Source of the DNA: Epilithonimonas sp. JDS
Lineage (GTDB): Bacteria > Bacteroidota > Bacteroidia > Flavobacteriales > Weeksellaceae
NCBI RefSeq assembly: GCF_021261315.1
Contig: NZ_JAJSAX010000003.1
Location: 1 to 64,000 of the forward strand
Direction: 5' to 3'
Length of the DNA: 64,000 nt
A model generated the notes under the pieces. That model was given only the letters and a program-made list of their open reading frames with translations. It was not told the origin of the DNA and ran no database searches. The position numbers and the translations under genes were made by a program. Every line of letters begins with the position of its first letter. The first letter of the stretch is position 1. Shown here in pieces: positions 52,937 through 62,260 of the stretch.

Positions 52937-54433
52937 TTAACGGTAATAAATTTCATTCCAGCGAAGGGTATTCTTGAAATCACGGATTTTCGTATCTTCG
53001 TCAATGACCAAAGATTCGATTCCTGCCATTTCTGCAAAATCTTCCAACATTTCTACAGTAACGTTTTCACTGTAACAGGTGTGATGCGCTCCACCTCCCA
53101 AAATCCAAGCTTCTGCAGCAGTGAACAAATCCGGAAGTGGCTTCCAAAGCACTCTCGCAACAGGAAGTTCTGGTAATTCTTTCGTGATTTCCAATGCTTT
53201 TGTTTTGTTTATTAATAATCTGAAATGATTTCCGAAATCCATCAGAGCAGCATTCAGAGAATCGATATTTCCTCTTGAATTGAAAACCAAACGAACCGGG
53301 TCAGCTTTCCCACCAATTCCCAACGGATGTATTTCACAAGATGGTTTGTCAACTGCCAAAACAGGGTCAACTTCCAGCATATGAGAACCTAAAACAGAAG
53401 GGTTTGCAGGATTTAAATGGTATGTATAATCTTCCATAAAGGCATTTCCGCCCTTAAGACCTTGTCCCATTGTTTTCATTGCACGAACGAGTGCAGCGGT
53501 TTTCCAGTCGCCTTCTCCGGCAAAGCCGTACCCTTTTTCCATTAACCTTTGAACGGCAATTCCGGGAAGCTGTTCCAAACCGTGAAGGTCTTCAAAAGTA
53601 TCCGAGAAGCCTTTGAAATCTCCGTCTTTCAAGAATTTTTCTAAACCTAATTCTATTCTTGCAGCTGCTTCGAGAGATTTTCTGTTGCTTCCACCTGCAA
53701 GAAGAGATTCCGCCATCTTGTACGACGCTTCGTACTCTTCAATCAAAGTTTTGATTTCGCCATCGCCAATGGAATTGACAACGCTTACCAAATCCCCGAT
53801 TCCCCAAGTATTTACCGAAAATCCAAATTTAGTTTCTGCTTCTACTTTGTCGCCATCGGTTACAGCTACATATCTCATATTATCTCCAAAACGGGCGAAT
53901 TTCGCACCTTGCCAATCGTCCCAACCTGCTGCAACACGGCTCCAGTCTCCAATTTGTTTTTGAACTCTTTCGTCTGCCCAATGTCCGACAACTACTTTTC
54001 TGTTTTTACGGAGACGACTCACCATAAATCCAAATTCACGGTCACCGTGAGCTGCCTGATTTAGGTTCATAAAATCCATATCCATCGTAGACCACGGAAT
54101 ATCCTGATTGAACTGAGTATGAAGATGCAACATTGGTTTTTGCAAAGCGGTCAATCCGCGAATCCACATTTTTGCAGGAGAAAACGTGTGCATCCAGGTT
54201 ACAATTCCGATACAATCTTTGGCAAAATTGGAGGCTGTAAGGGTTTCGAAAATTTCTTCCGTAGTTTTTACGGTTGGTTTCAGAACAACTTTTACAGGAA
54301 TGGATGAAGAGGCATTGAGTGCTTCCACGATTTTCGCTGAATGTTCGGCAACTTGAGCCAATGTTTCAGGTCCGTATAAATGCTGGCTTCCGGTGATGAA
54401 CCAGATTTCTTTTGTATTGAGAGGTGTTAACAT
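52937..54433 (-). CDS. araA: L-arabinose isomerase
   Basis: AraA converts L-arabinose to L-ribulose using a metal ion. The start [25 protein letters not shown] and the stretch [22 protein letters not shown] are diagnostic, as is the C-terminal [20 protein letters not shown]. At 498 residues the length is normal for the family. It is cytoplasmic and stands between araD (155 bases upstream, with a dispersed repeat) and galM. Expression would depend on the AraR operator at 57312, before araB. Confidence 0.96.
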   Translation of the reverse strand: MLTPLNTKEIWFITGSQHLYGPETLAQVAEHSAKIVEALNASSSIPVKVVLKPTVKTTEEIFETLTASNFAKDCIGIVTWMHTFSPAKMWIRGLTALQKPMLHLHTQFNQDIPWSTMDMDFMNLNQAAHGDREFGFMVSRLRKNRKVVVGHWADERVQKQIGDWSRVAAGWDDWQGAKFARFGDNMRYVAVTDGDKVEAETKFGFSVNTWGIGDLVSVVNSIGDGEIKTLIEEYEASYKMAESLLAGGSNRKSLEAAARIELGLEKFLKDGDFKGFSDTFEDLHGLEQLPGIAVQRLMEKGYGFAGEGDWKTAALVRAMKTMGQGLKGGNAFMEDYTYHLNPANPSVLGSHMLEVDPVLAVDKPSCEIHPLGIGGKADPVRLVFNSRGNIDSLNAALMDFGNHFRLLINKTKALEITKELPELPVARVLWKPLPDLFTAAEAWILGGGAHHTCYSENVTVEMLEDFAEMAGIESLVIDEDTKIRDFKNTLRWNEIYYR

Positions 54434-54483
54434 ATTTTTAGTTGATGGTTGTTTTTTGATGGTTGATGGTTTTTACTGTTGCG

Positions 54484-54567
54484 TTGTTATTCCGAGGAAC
54501 GAGGAATCTCTGTCTGTTATATTGAAACGAGATTGTTTACTACACCCTGTTTAGTTCAGAATGACAA
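54484..54567. repeat. Dispersed inverted repeat between araA and araD
   Basis: The ends TTGTTATTC and GAATGACAA pair, and the inner part holds CGAGGAACGAGGAATCTC facing GAGATT. It is of the same type as the element at 33211 and occurs in the leader of araA. Confidence 0.6.
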
Positions 54568-54588
54568 AAATTTTATTTTAAATTTTAA

Positions 54589-55287
54589 TTATTGTCCGTA
54601 ATAGGCGTTTTTGCCGTGTTTTCGTTCGTAATGTTTTTTGATGAGCGAATCTTTCAGTCGTGGTGCATCCGGGTTGATTTGTCTCGTGCGATACGCCATT
54701 TCTGCGATGGTTTCCAAAACTTTGCTGTTGTAAACGGCTTTATCGGCATTTTTCCCCCAAGTGAACGGTCCGTGATTTCCGATAAGAACCATTTCTACTT
54801 CTTCGTAAGACAATTCTTTTTCTTTGAAGCAATTGAGAATCTGAATTCCGGTATTATACTCGTAGTTTCCTTCAATTAAATCATCGTGCATAGGTGGTGC
54901 ACAAGGAATATCCGAAGTCAGATGGTCGGCGTGTGTGGTTCCGAAAATCGGAACAGCCATTTGCGCCTGCGCCCAAGCTACAGAAAAAATGGCGTGCGTA
55001 TGTGAAATTCCACCAATATTTTCCCAGTTTTTGTAGAGGTAAGCGTGGGTTTTTGTGTCCGAAGAAGGTCTTAAATTTCCTTCAACCACATTGGCATCGT
55101 AATCTAAAATCACAATATCTTCAGGTGTTAAGATTTCGTACGGAACACCGCTTGGTTTAATGGCAAAGATTCCTTTTTCACGGTCAACTGCACTTACGTT
55201 TCCAAATGTGTAGACGACCAGCTTCAAGGCATCCAACTGCATATTGGCCTCGTAACATTCTCTCTTGAGTTCTTTATAGATGCTCAT
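54589..55287 (-). CDS. araD: L-ribulose-5-phosphate 4-epimerase
   Basis: The 232-residue enzyme interconverts L-ribulose 5-phosphate and D-xylulose 5-phosphate and belongs to the class II aldolase fold. Zinc ligands appear in GGISHTHAIFSVAWAQAQ and a tyrosine/histidine pair near the C-terminus (RKHGKNAYYGQ). The N-terminal LVVYTFGNVSAVDREKGIFAIKPSGVPY is typical. It is cytoplasmic and lies between araB and araA. A 246-base repeat-rich gap separates it from araB. Confidence 0.95.
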   Translation of the reverse strand: MSIYKELKRECYEANMQLDALKLVVYTFGNVSAVDREKGIFAIKPSGVPYEILTPEDIVILDYDANVVEGNLRPSSDTKTHAYLYKNWENIGGISHTHAIFSVAWAQAQMAVPIFGTTHADHLTSDIPCAPPMHDDLIEGNYEYNTGIQILNCFKEKELSYEEVEMVLIGNHGPFTWGKNADKAVYNSKVLETIAEMAYRTRQINPDAPRLKDSLIKKHYERKHGKNAYYGQ

Positions 55288-55363
55288 TTTTTATTAAATA
55301 ATTTAAAGATTAAGATTCTTAAATTGCGTTGTGTTTTAGCTCTATGCCTGATTTTTATTTTCC

Positions 55364-55405
55364 TTGGCTTTAGCCGAAACTTAAATAGGTTTCGGCTAAA
55401 GCCAA
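55364..55405. repeat. Perfect 17-bp inverted repeat in the araB-araD gap
   Basis: The arms TTGGCTTTAGCCGAAAC and GTTTCGGCTAAAGCCAA pair perfectly around an 8-base loop. It lies inside the ara operon, after araB, and could slow RNA decay from the 3' side. I recall similar elements in other flavobacterial genomes, but the link is not shown here. Confidence 0.75.
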
Positions 55406-55456
55406 TTTGATTGTCATTTAATAAATAGGAAAAGCCCTTTCCTATTAATTTGTGTC

Positions 55457-55490
55457 AGCCTTGTCAAAGTTTTGGAATCTTGACAAGGCT
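55457..55490. repeat. Second hairpin in the araB-araD gap
   Basis: The arms GCCTTGTCAA and TTGACAAGGC pair around a 12-base loop, and on the plus strand CTTTT follows. Close by is an AGCCCGACCTG stretch resembling the edge of the dispersed repeat at 40265. Confidence 0.65.
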
Positions 55491-55533
55491 TTTCAACAGC
55501 TAATTGCACGTAGCCCGACCTGATTTCTATCAA

Positions 55534-57231
55534 CTATAAACTGTAAGCCTTCAACTTCTTTTTAGACTTTATATTATTTTCAGTGAAATCTGCGAGAATC
55601 TGATATTGGTTCATCAGTTCTGCATATTTTTCCACGTGTGCTGCCTGTGGGAAATATTCGGCTTCAAAATCGGAACCCATTTTTTGGCTTGCTTCCTGAA
55701 CATTTGCATAAATACCTGCCGAAACTGCGGCATAAATCGCTGCGCCCAAAGCCGGAGCCTGGTCTGATGCTGCTACGACAATCGGCATATTAAGCACGTT
55801 TGCCAAGGTTTGCATAATGAACGGAGATTTTCTAGCAACACCACCTATTCCGATTACTTTTTCGATTTTCACGCCTTCTTCTTCAAAACGGTCGACAATT
55901 TTTTTAGAACCAAAACAAATGGCGTTGACTAAAGCTTTGAAAATTTGCGGTGCTTTTGTCCCGAGTGAAAGATTGCTGATAGCCGCTTTCAGTTCTTGAT
56001 CGGCATCAGGCGTTCTTCTTCCATTAACCCAATCCAATGCAATAGGAACGGCTTCGGAAAGAGGGATTTTTTCAGCTTCTAAAGTAAGATTTCGAATGAG
56101 ATTGTTTTCTATTTCTTCCTTTAATTGTTGTTTTTGATGTTCATTGATGATATTAGAATTCATCAAAACGTTTTGAGTTGGCCACATCAGAATGTCTTTG
56201 TACCAAGCCAACAAATCTCCGAACGCCGATTGACCAGCCTCAAGACCAATCAATCCCGGGATAACCGAACCATCTACCTGTCCGCAAATTCCTTTGACGG
56301 TTTTGTCTCCGATAATTTCGTTGGGTGCAACCATAATATCGCAGGTGGAAGTTCCCATAATTCTGATGAGTGTGTTCTCCTCCACTTTTGCACCGACTGC
56401 TCCTGAATGGGCGTCGAAAGTTCCTACGGCAATCACAGTGTTGGTTGTCAATCCTAATTTTGCAGCCCATCCTTGGTTTAAATTTCCTGCAACCTCATCG
56501 GAAGTGTAGGTTTTATCATACAATCTGTCTCGAAGTCCGGCTAAAGATGGGTCTAACTGACCGAGAAAGTCTTTAGAAGGAAGTCCGCCCCACGATTCGT
56601 GCCACATTGCTTTGTGACCTGCGGCGCAACGGCTTCTTTTGAAAGTTGATAAATCCTGATGGTCGGAAAGGAGAAACGTAATATAATCGCAATGCTCCAT
56701 CCAACTGTAAGACGCATTTTTCACTTTTTCGTCTTCTCGGTTGATGTGAAGAATTTTTGCCCAAAACCATTCGGAAGAATAGATTCCGCCTTCAAATTTG
56801 GTGTAATCTTCACCGCCCCAATTTCTTGATAAATGATTAATTTCTTCCGCTTCATCAACGGATGTATGGTCTTTCCACAACACCATCATTGCATTTGGAT
56901 TTTGTTCGAAACCAGGCGTTAAAGCCAATGCAATTCCTTCTTTGTTTACCGGAAGCGGCGATGAACCTGTGGTATCAATACAAATGCTGACAATATTTTC
57001 AGGTGCTACTCCACTTTCTTTTACCACATCGGAAACGGTTTTTTCTAAACCCTCGATATGGTCTAAAGGATGTTGACGGAATTGATTTTGCTCCGGCTGA
57101 CAGAACTTTCCATCTTTCCATCTTTGGTAATAACTTACGGATGTTGCGAGCTCTGCTCCATTTTCTGTATCAATCAGAACTGCACGTACGGAATCTGTTC
57201 CATAATCTAATCCGATAACATATTTCTTCAT
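55534..57231 (-). CDS. araB: L-ribulokinase
   Basis: AraB is an FGGY-family kinase that phosphorylates L-ribulose. Motifs include KKYVIGLDYGTDSVRAVLID, the ATP region GTFDAHSGAVGAKVEEN with TLIRIMGTSTCDIM, and the C-terminal GIGGVARKSPFIMQTLANVL. The 565-residue length is typical for ribulokinase and longer than xylulokinase. It opens the operon araB-araD-araA-galM-SSS. The upstream gap holds a candidate AraR operator (57312-57332) and a TATATTTG promoter box 15 bases downstream of it. Confidence 0.95.
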   Translation of the reverse strand: MKKYVIGLDYGTDSVRAVLIDTENGAELATSVSYYQRWKDGKFCQPEQNQFRQHPLDHIEGLEKTVSDVVKESGVAPENIVSICIDTTGSSPLPVNKEGIALALTPGFEQNPNAMMVLWKDHTSVDEAEEINHLSRNWGGEDYTKFEGGIYSSEWFWAKILHINREDEKVKNASYSWMEHCDYITFLLSDHQDLSTFKRSRCAAGHKAMWHESWGGLPSKDFLGQLDPSLAGLRDRLYDKTYTSDEVAGNLNQGWAAKLGLTTNTVIAVGTFDAHSGAVGAKVEENTLIRIMGTSTCDIMVAPNEIIGDKTVKGICGQVDGSVIPGLIGLEAGQSAFGDLLAWYKDILMWPTQNVLMNSNIINEHQKQQLKEEIENNLIRNLTLEAEKIPLSEAVPIALDWVNGRRTPDADQELKAAISNLSLGTKAPQIFKALVNAICFGSKKIVDRFEEEGVKIEKVIGIGGVARKSPFIMQTLANVLNMPIVVAASDQAPALGAAIYAAVSAGIYANVQEASQKMGSDFEAEYFPQAAHVEKYAELMNQYQILADFTENNIKSKKKLKAYSL

Positions 57232-57288
57232 TGTTTATAATGAATTTAGTTTTAATAAATGTTTATTTCTCTTATTGAGAGAATAAAA

Positions 57289-57296
57289 CAAATATA
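57289..57296 (-). promoter_or_regulatory. TATATTTG (-7 type) promoter box of the araB operon
   Basis: The box matches the Bacteroidetes TAnnTTTG consensus and lies 15 bases downstream of the candidate AraR operator, the same distance as before the GH3 gene. The expected -33 position falls inside the operator arm. Confidence 0.6.
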
Positions 57297-57311
57297 AATT
57301 TTTATTTTAAA

Positions 57312-57332
57312 TAAATGTAAATATTACACTTA
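57312..57332 (-). promoter_or_regulatory. Candidate AraR operator before araB
   Basis: The plus strand reads TAAATGT, AAATATT, ACACTTA. A stretch of more than 30 bases around it, including TTTTAAA before the site and ATT after it, is nearly identical to the one before the GH3 gene. Confidence 0.65.
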
Positions 57333-57367
57333 ATTTTATTTTTTCCTGTATTAATGGTATTTTGCGG

Positions 57368-59341
57368 TTATTTTATTTTTAAAACTACAAAAGAATTGGA
57401 TGGAATCTGAACAGAAAATTTCCCTTTTTTAATCACAGAATTCTCTTCAAGAGGTTTAATATTTTCGGTTTGGAAATTATTTTCTGCAGAAAGTTGTGAA
57501 GCTGTCAAGATTATTTTGGTCAGTTTGCTTCCTAATTTTATGTTTTTTGGATTGATTTCAATTGACTTTTCCTGAGAATCTGTATTAACTATTTTGATCA
57601 TTACTTCATTATTTTTACCATCTTTCACTGCGGATGCAAAGAGTTGATTTTGTCCTTTTACAGGATTCCCATTTTCAGAAATCTTAATTAAATCTGTTCC
57701 TTTATTGTTGGAAAATAATTTCTGAACGTAATAATTGGGTGTTGCATACGACTGAAGATTATTAAACCAAATTAAATCCGGTGTCCATTGCCAACCGTCT
57801 GCGTGGGCAAAAAGCGGGGCGTAAGAAGTCATCGTGACAACATCGGCATTTCTTTCAAGCCCAGTCATAAAAGCGGCTTCTGAAAGTGCGGTCTGCCAGT
57901 TATTTTTATTATCTGGTTTTACTACGCCAACCGATTGTGCCGCATATTCCCCGGCGAAAACTTTTGGTCCGGAACGGTCGTAATCATCATATCTTCCGGC
58001 ATTTTTTGTAAACCATTCGGGCGAATTGTAATAATGTTCATCTACAATCTGTGCATTGAGTTTTTTGAGCTCTTTCCAGCCATATTCAAAGAATTCTCCG
58101 TCGGGCGACGGTCCGCTTCCTGAAATGATTTTAATATCCGGATATTTGGTGTGAATGGCTTTTTCAAAAATTTTGTAACGCTCGATGTAATCTTCTCCCC
58201 ATTGCTCGTTTCCGACGCCAATATATTTCATATTGAATGGTTTTGGATGTCCCATTTCAGCACGGATTTTCCCCCATTTTGTATTAGAATCACCATTGGC
58301 AAACTCAATTAAATCCAGAGCATCCTGAACGTAAGGATTTAATTCCTCCAAATGAACCAATTCGCCCGTATTGAACTGGCACGCCATTCCACTGCTCAAA
58401 ATCGGTAACGGCTCTGCTCCCAAATCTTCCGAAAGCTGGAAATATTCATAAAAACCCAATCCGAACGACTGATAATAATCGGGAGTCAGGCGATGCGCAA
58501 ATCCTGAGCTCCATTTGTTGATGAGATATTCTCTGTCAGCGACATTTCCCAGCGTTTTTTTCCATTGATATCTTTCGGCAAGTGTTCTTCCTTCGACTAT
58601 ACAACCTCCGGGAAAACGCAAAAATCCTGGTTGCATGTCGTATAATTTCTGAACCAAATCTTTACGCAAACCGCCTTTTCTTCCCTTCCAAGTATCTTGT
58701 GGGAAGAGGGAAATCATATCCATATTGATGACGCCGTTTCCGGTAAAAGTGATTTGAAGTTTTGCTTTTTCAACTGTTCTTGATGGTGTGAAAACCGCAT
58801 TATATTTTTGCCAGCCCTTTCCTTTGATGAGAATGGGAACTGTCGAGATTATCTTTCCGTTTTCGTCAATTAGACTTGCGTTAACTGCGGAAATATTACC
58901 TGATACTTTTTCTAAATCGAAGCCGAAATCATATCGGGAATTCTGATGAAGCCCGATTCCTCTGAAACCTTCATTCTCCAAAATATAATTTTTGTCATTG
59001 TAAATGGTGATTCTTGCATAGTTTTTATTGGTTTTGGAATTATCCGAATAAATCGTCAGAAAACCGGAATTCAAATTAGGAGAAAGTGTTTTTGTATTTT
59101 GCTGTTTCCAACCCATTAACGGTTCGTCAAATTCAAAACTTCGGTTTTTGATGAGTTCTGCATAAATACCGCCATCTGCTGCAAAATTGATGTCTTCGAA
59201 GAAAATTCCGTACATCGTTGGCTGAATTTTGATGTTGGTAGTACTTCCATCCAAATCAAAAGTAAACTTTGAGGTTTGTGCTGATGAAAATGCAACACAG
59301 GTTGAGAGAAGAAGGGTGAAGATTTTATTTTTAGTTTTCAT
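57368..59341 (-). CDS. Secreted GH51 alpha-L-arabinofuranosidase
   Basis: The 657-residue enzyme removes alpha-linked arabinofuranose from arabinoxylan or arabinan. The acid/base is E379 in VGNEQWGEDY and the nucleophile E465 in FAGEYAAQS. The N-terminal part (IQPTMYGIFFEDINFAADGG, RFPGGCIVEGRTL) is typical, and a carbohydrate-binding beta domain seems inserted before the barrel (YDFGFDLEKVSGNISA). A signal peptide (FTLLLSTCVAFSSAQ) predicts export. It lies 95 bases after the GH3 gene and just before the araB control region. Confidence 0.93.
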   Translation of the reverse strand: MKTKNKIFTLLLSTCVAFSSAQTSKFTFDLDGSTTNIKIQPTMYGIFFEDINFAADGGIYAELIKNRSFEFDEPLMGWKQQNTKTLSPNLNSGFLTIYSDNSKTNKNYARITIYNDKNYILENEGFRGIGLHQNSRYDFGFDLEKVSGNISAVNASLIDENGKIISTVPILIKGKGWQKYNAVFTPSRTVEKAKLQITFTGNGVINMDMISLFPQDTWKGRKGGLRKDLVQKLYDMQPGFLRFPGGCIVEGRTLAERYQWKKTLGNVADREYLINKWSSGFAHRLTPDYYQSFGLGFYEYFQLSEDLGAEPLPILSSGMACQFNTGELVHLEELNPYVQDALDLIEFANGDSNTKWGKIRAEMGHPKPFNMKYIGVGNEQWGEDYIERYKIFEKAIHTKYPDIKIISGSGPSPDGEFFEYGWKELKKLNAQIVDEHYYNSPEWFTKNAGRYDDYDRSGPKVFAGEYAAQSVGVVKPDNKNNWQTALSEAAFMTGLERNADVVTMTSYAPLFAHADGWQWTPDLIWFNNLQSYATPNYYVQKLFSNNKGTDLIKISENGNPVKGQNQLFASAVKDGKNNEVMIKIVNTDSQEKSIEINPKNIKLGSKLTKIILTASQLSAENNFQTENIKPLEENSVIKKGKFSVQIPSNSFVVLKIK

Positions 59342-59370
59342 TGATACTATTTTTTAATTGTTCAAACAGA

Positions 59371-59395
59371 CACTTCGACTACGCTCAGTGTGACA
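59371..59395. repeat. Short dispersed repeat (CACTTCGACTACGCTCAGTG core)
   Basis: This 25-base stretch has CACT/AGTG ends and a TGACA tail. I recall it as a very common intergenic repeat in Flavobacteriia. It sits between GH3 and GH51 genes. Confidence 0.55.
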
Positions 59396-59436
59396 TCTCT
59401 AATACTAAATGTTTAATGGAGCATGTCAGTCTATAA

Positions 59437-62064
59437 TTACTTGACTTTCAGCTGAACACTTTTTAATCCTGCATTATCAGAAGTTCCGCCGTAGAAAATG
59501 GTATAATCTCCGGATTTTGAAACCAAATCATCGGCTTTTTCATCATAAAATTTGAATGACTCCTGAGAAATTGTCAGTTGTATGTTTTTTGTTTCTTTAG
59601 ATTTAATCAAAACTCTTTCAAAAGCTCTTAAAGTCTTCACAGGCGCTAAAACATCATTATTTCTTTTCACATACACCTGCACCACTTCCTCTCCATGACT
59701 TTCAGAAATATTTTTAACAGGAATATTTATCGTAATATTTTCACTAGAACTGATGTTGTATTTGCTCAATTTTGCATCTCCATAATTGAATTTTGAATAA
59801 CTCAAACCGTGACCGAATGGATACAAAGGTTTTTCCGTCATATAGCGGTAAGTTCTTCCCTGCATATCATAATTTTCAAAACCTTGGTGCTTACTCGTTT
59901 TAGAAAGTGCATTATCCAGTTGCTCCAGATTTTTGTAAAAAGTAATCGGCAATCTTCCGGAAGGATTGTAATCTCCCGCCAAAACATCCGCAACAGCAGT
60001 TCCGCTGGATTGTCCGCCATACCAAGCATTCAGCAAAGCGTCATAATTTTTTTCTTCCTGTTCCAGACCAAGCGAACTTCCTGTACATAATACAAAAACG
60101 ACAGGTTTTCCGGTTTTTCTTAATTCCGTTAATAATTCACGCTGAACTTTCGGAAGTTCTATCGAGGTTTTATCGCCACCTTTGAAACCTTCGGCGCTTA
60201 CCAACATTTCTTCGCCTTCCAGACTTGGCGACAATCCGCCAGCAAAAATGATAACGTCAGCATCTTTCACTTTTTCTTTCACCGAAGCGAAATTTACAGG
60301 ATCTTTTTTGTAAACTTCAAACGCAATGCTTACGTATTTTCCTTTCTGGCTGTGACGTAGTTCTATCTGATACTCTTTTCCTTTCTGCATTTTTACAGGA
60401 AATTCCGAAGGATGTCTTGCGTCAGGACCTTTTCTGGTAGCAATTTCTTTTCCGTTAACAAAAAGCGTGTAAATGTCTGATGTTGCGGCAGAAAATATCA
60501 CTTCGCCGGAATAACTGCTCTTAAAAATACCCGAAATTTTTGCTGATGTATTTTCTCTGGCAACTCCTGCAGCGAGTTGTGTTCCGCCAAAACTATTATA
60601 CGTGATTGAAGTATTATTGACGGAAGTATTGACCGGTTGACCTTTGAATTCATTGTTATTAAAGAATTCCACCTCCATCCCTTTTTGTCCATTTTTCTGA
60701 CTGACAAAATTTTGATAGAGTGAAGTTCTTGCCGTAGGATCTGCAACTTCACTTCCCTTTTCATAAATGATTTCAGCATTTGGAAATTTGGCTTTAATTC
60801 CATCTAAAATCGTTACGATTGAAGAAGGTGTTCCGTTGTAATTTCCCAACTGCATAATTCTGTCATCAGCATTGGGACCTACAACGGCAATTTTTTTAAT
60901 ATTTTTATTTAAAGGCAGGATGTTTTTTTCATTTTTCATCAGTACAATAGATTTCTGAGCCATTTTCAAAGCCTGTTTCTTATGTTCATCCGAATCTACC
61001 ACCGAATACGGAATTTGATTCCAATGCACGGAAGATTTGGGATCAAGCATACCTAATTCAAACCAGCCTTTCAGGATTCTGCGCATTGAAATATCGAGGT
61101 CTTTTTCGGTGATTAATCCGCTTGCCAGAGATTTATTGAGGTTATTATAAGTATCTCCACATTCCAAATCTGTGGAATGTTTTAGAGCATCTGCTGCTGC
61201 ACTTTTTTCGTCGGGATGCGTTCCGTGGTATTTTTCCTGATAGAAATCTGCCAAAGCCCAACAGTCTGAAACGACCATTCCGTCATACTTCCATTTACCT
61301 CGGAGAATTTCATTAAGCAAAGTATTATTGGCACAACAAGGTTGTCCGTCGAAAGCGTTGTAAGCGCACATCACTTCTCTTACATTTCCTTCCAAAACCA
61401 GTGCTTTGAAAGCCGGAAGATAGGTCTCATACAGATCTCTTTTGGAAATTTCGGCATTGTAGGAATGTCGGTTCCATTCCGGGCCGCTGTGAACGGCGAA
61501 ATGTTTGGCGCAAGCGTGGGTTTTAAAATATTTAGGATCATTTCCCTGCAAACCTTTTACCGCAGCAACACCCAAAACAGAAGTAAGATAAGGATCTTCT
61601 CCGTAAGTTTCCTGACCTCTTCCCCATCTTGGATCCCGGAAAATATTGATATTCGGAGTCCAGAATGTAAGACCTTCGTAACGTCCGGTTTTACTGGCTT
61701 CATCGAAAGATTTGTTATATTTTGCACGGGCTTCATCAGAAATCATTTCAAAGGTTTTGAGATGTTCCGGAACGTCCCAGGTCGCTGCCAAACCAATGGC
61801 TTGTGGAAAAACAGTCGCTGTTCCAGCTCTGGCGACGCCGTGAAGTGCCTCGTTCCACCATCCGTAAGCGGGAATTTCGAGTCTTGGAACTGCTTTGGAA
61901 TTATCAATCATCATTCCGATTTTTTCATCAACAGTTAATAATCCGAGAAGATTCTCGATTCTCTGTTCGACAGGAAGTTTTGGATTTTGAAAGGAATGTT
62001 TGAAATTCTGTGCGGATGAAAATGCACAAATGTAGATGAATAAGGAAAGTATAATCTTTTTCAT
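59437..62064 (-). CDS. Secreted GH3 beta-xylosidase/glucosidase with inserted PA14 domain
   Basis: The 875-residue enzyme has a signal peptide (FIYICAFSSAQ), the GH3 barrel with nucleophile D267 in YDGMVVSDCWALADF, and the second alpha/beta domain (IAVVGPNADDRIMQLGNYNG). A PA14-type beta domain is inserted (MEVEFFNNNEFKGQPV, SSYSGEVIFSAATSDIYTLFVNG), and a C-terminal fibronectin-like domain follows (LYPFGHGLSYSKFNYGD). PA14 insertions of this kind often bind or shape the sugar site. With the other genes nearby, a beta-xylosidase acting on xylo-oligomers is most likely, but glucosidase activity cannot be excluded. Upstream lie an AraR-like site and a TATATTTG box. Confidence 0.9.
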   Translation of the reverse strand: MKKIILSLFIYICAFSSAQNFKHSFQNPKLPVEQRIENLLGLLTVDEKIGMMIDNSKAVPRLEIPAYGWWNEALHGVARAGTATVFPQAIGLAATWDVPEHLKTFEMISDEARAKYNKSFDEASKTGRYEGLTFWTPNINIFRDPRWGRGQETYGEDPYLTSVLGVAAVKGLQGNDPKYFKTHACAKHFAVHSGPEWNRHSYNAEISKRDLYETYLPAFKALVLEGNVREVMCAYNAFDGQPCCANNTLLNEILRGKWKYDGMVVSDCWALADFYQEKYHGTHPDEKSAAADALKHSTDLECGDTYNNLNKSLASGLITEKDLDISMRRILKGWFELGMLDPKSSVHWNQIPYSVVDSDEHKKQALKMAQKSIVLMKNEKNILPLNKNIKKIAVVGPNADDRIMQLGNYNGTPSSIVTILDGIKAKFPNAEIIYEKGSEVADPTARTSLYQNFVSQKNGQKGMEVEFFNNNEFKGQPVNTSVNNTSITYNSFGGTQLAAGVARENTSAKISGIFKSSYSGEVIFSAATSDIYTLFVNGKEIATRKGPDARHPSEFPVKMQKGKEYQIELRHSQKGKYVSIAFEVYKKDPVNFASVKEKVKDADVIIFAGGLSPSLEGEEMLVSAEGFKGGDKTSIELPKVQRELLTELRKTGKPVVFVLCTGSSLGLEQEEKNYDALLNAWYGGQSSGTAVADVLAGDYNPSGRLPITFYKNLEQLDNALSKTSKHQGFENYDMQGRTYRYMTEKPLYPFGHGLSYSKFNYGDAKLSKYNISSSENITINIPVKNISESHGEEVVQVYVKRNNDVLAPVKTLRAFERVLIKSKETKNIQLTISQESFKFYDEKADDLVSKSGDYTIFYGGTSDNAGLKSVQLKVK

Positions 62065-62137
62065 TAGGAAATATTTAAAAATGCTTTCGGAAGATGAATT
62101 TTATTTCAAACTGAAGAAATACCAATTCTACTAAAAA

Positions 62138-62145
62138 CAAATATA
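62138..62145 (-). promoter_or_regulatory. TATATTTG promoter box of the GH3 gene
   Basis: The box matches TAnnTTTG and lies 15 bases downstream of the candidate operator at 62161, the same geometry as before araB. Confidence 0.6.
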
Positions 62146-62160
62146 ACATTCTATTTTAAA

Positions 62161-62181
62161 TAAATGTATATATTACACTTA
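62161..62181 (-). promoter_or_regulatory. Candidate AraR operator before the GH3 gene
   Basis: The plus strand reads TAAATGT, ATATATT, ACACTTA, nearly the same as the araB site in arms, spacer and flanks. Confidence 0.65.
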
Positions 62182-62201
62182 ATTATAAATTATTAAACAA
62201 A

Positions 62202-62227
62202 AAGTCACCAGAATGAACCGGTGACTT
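62202..62227 (-). terminator. Terminator hairpin of the right-edge gene
   Basis: The arms AAGTCACC and GGTGACTT pair around a 10-base loop, and T-rich sequence follows in the leftward direction. It lies 34 bases beyond the stop of the right-edge gene. Confidence 0.8.
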
Positions 62228-62260
62228 CCTAAAAAATAATTTGAAAAAATATGAATGAGG

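Noticed and set aside
57256-57276. Second AraR operator before araB
   Set aside because: The left arm TAAATGT is perfect, but the right arm TCTTATT does not match.
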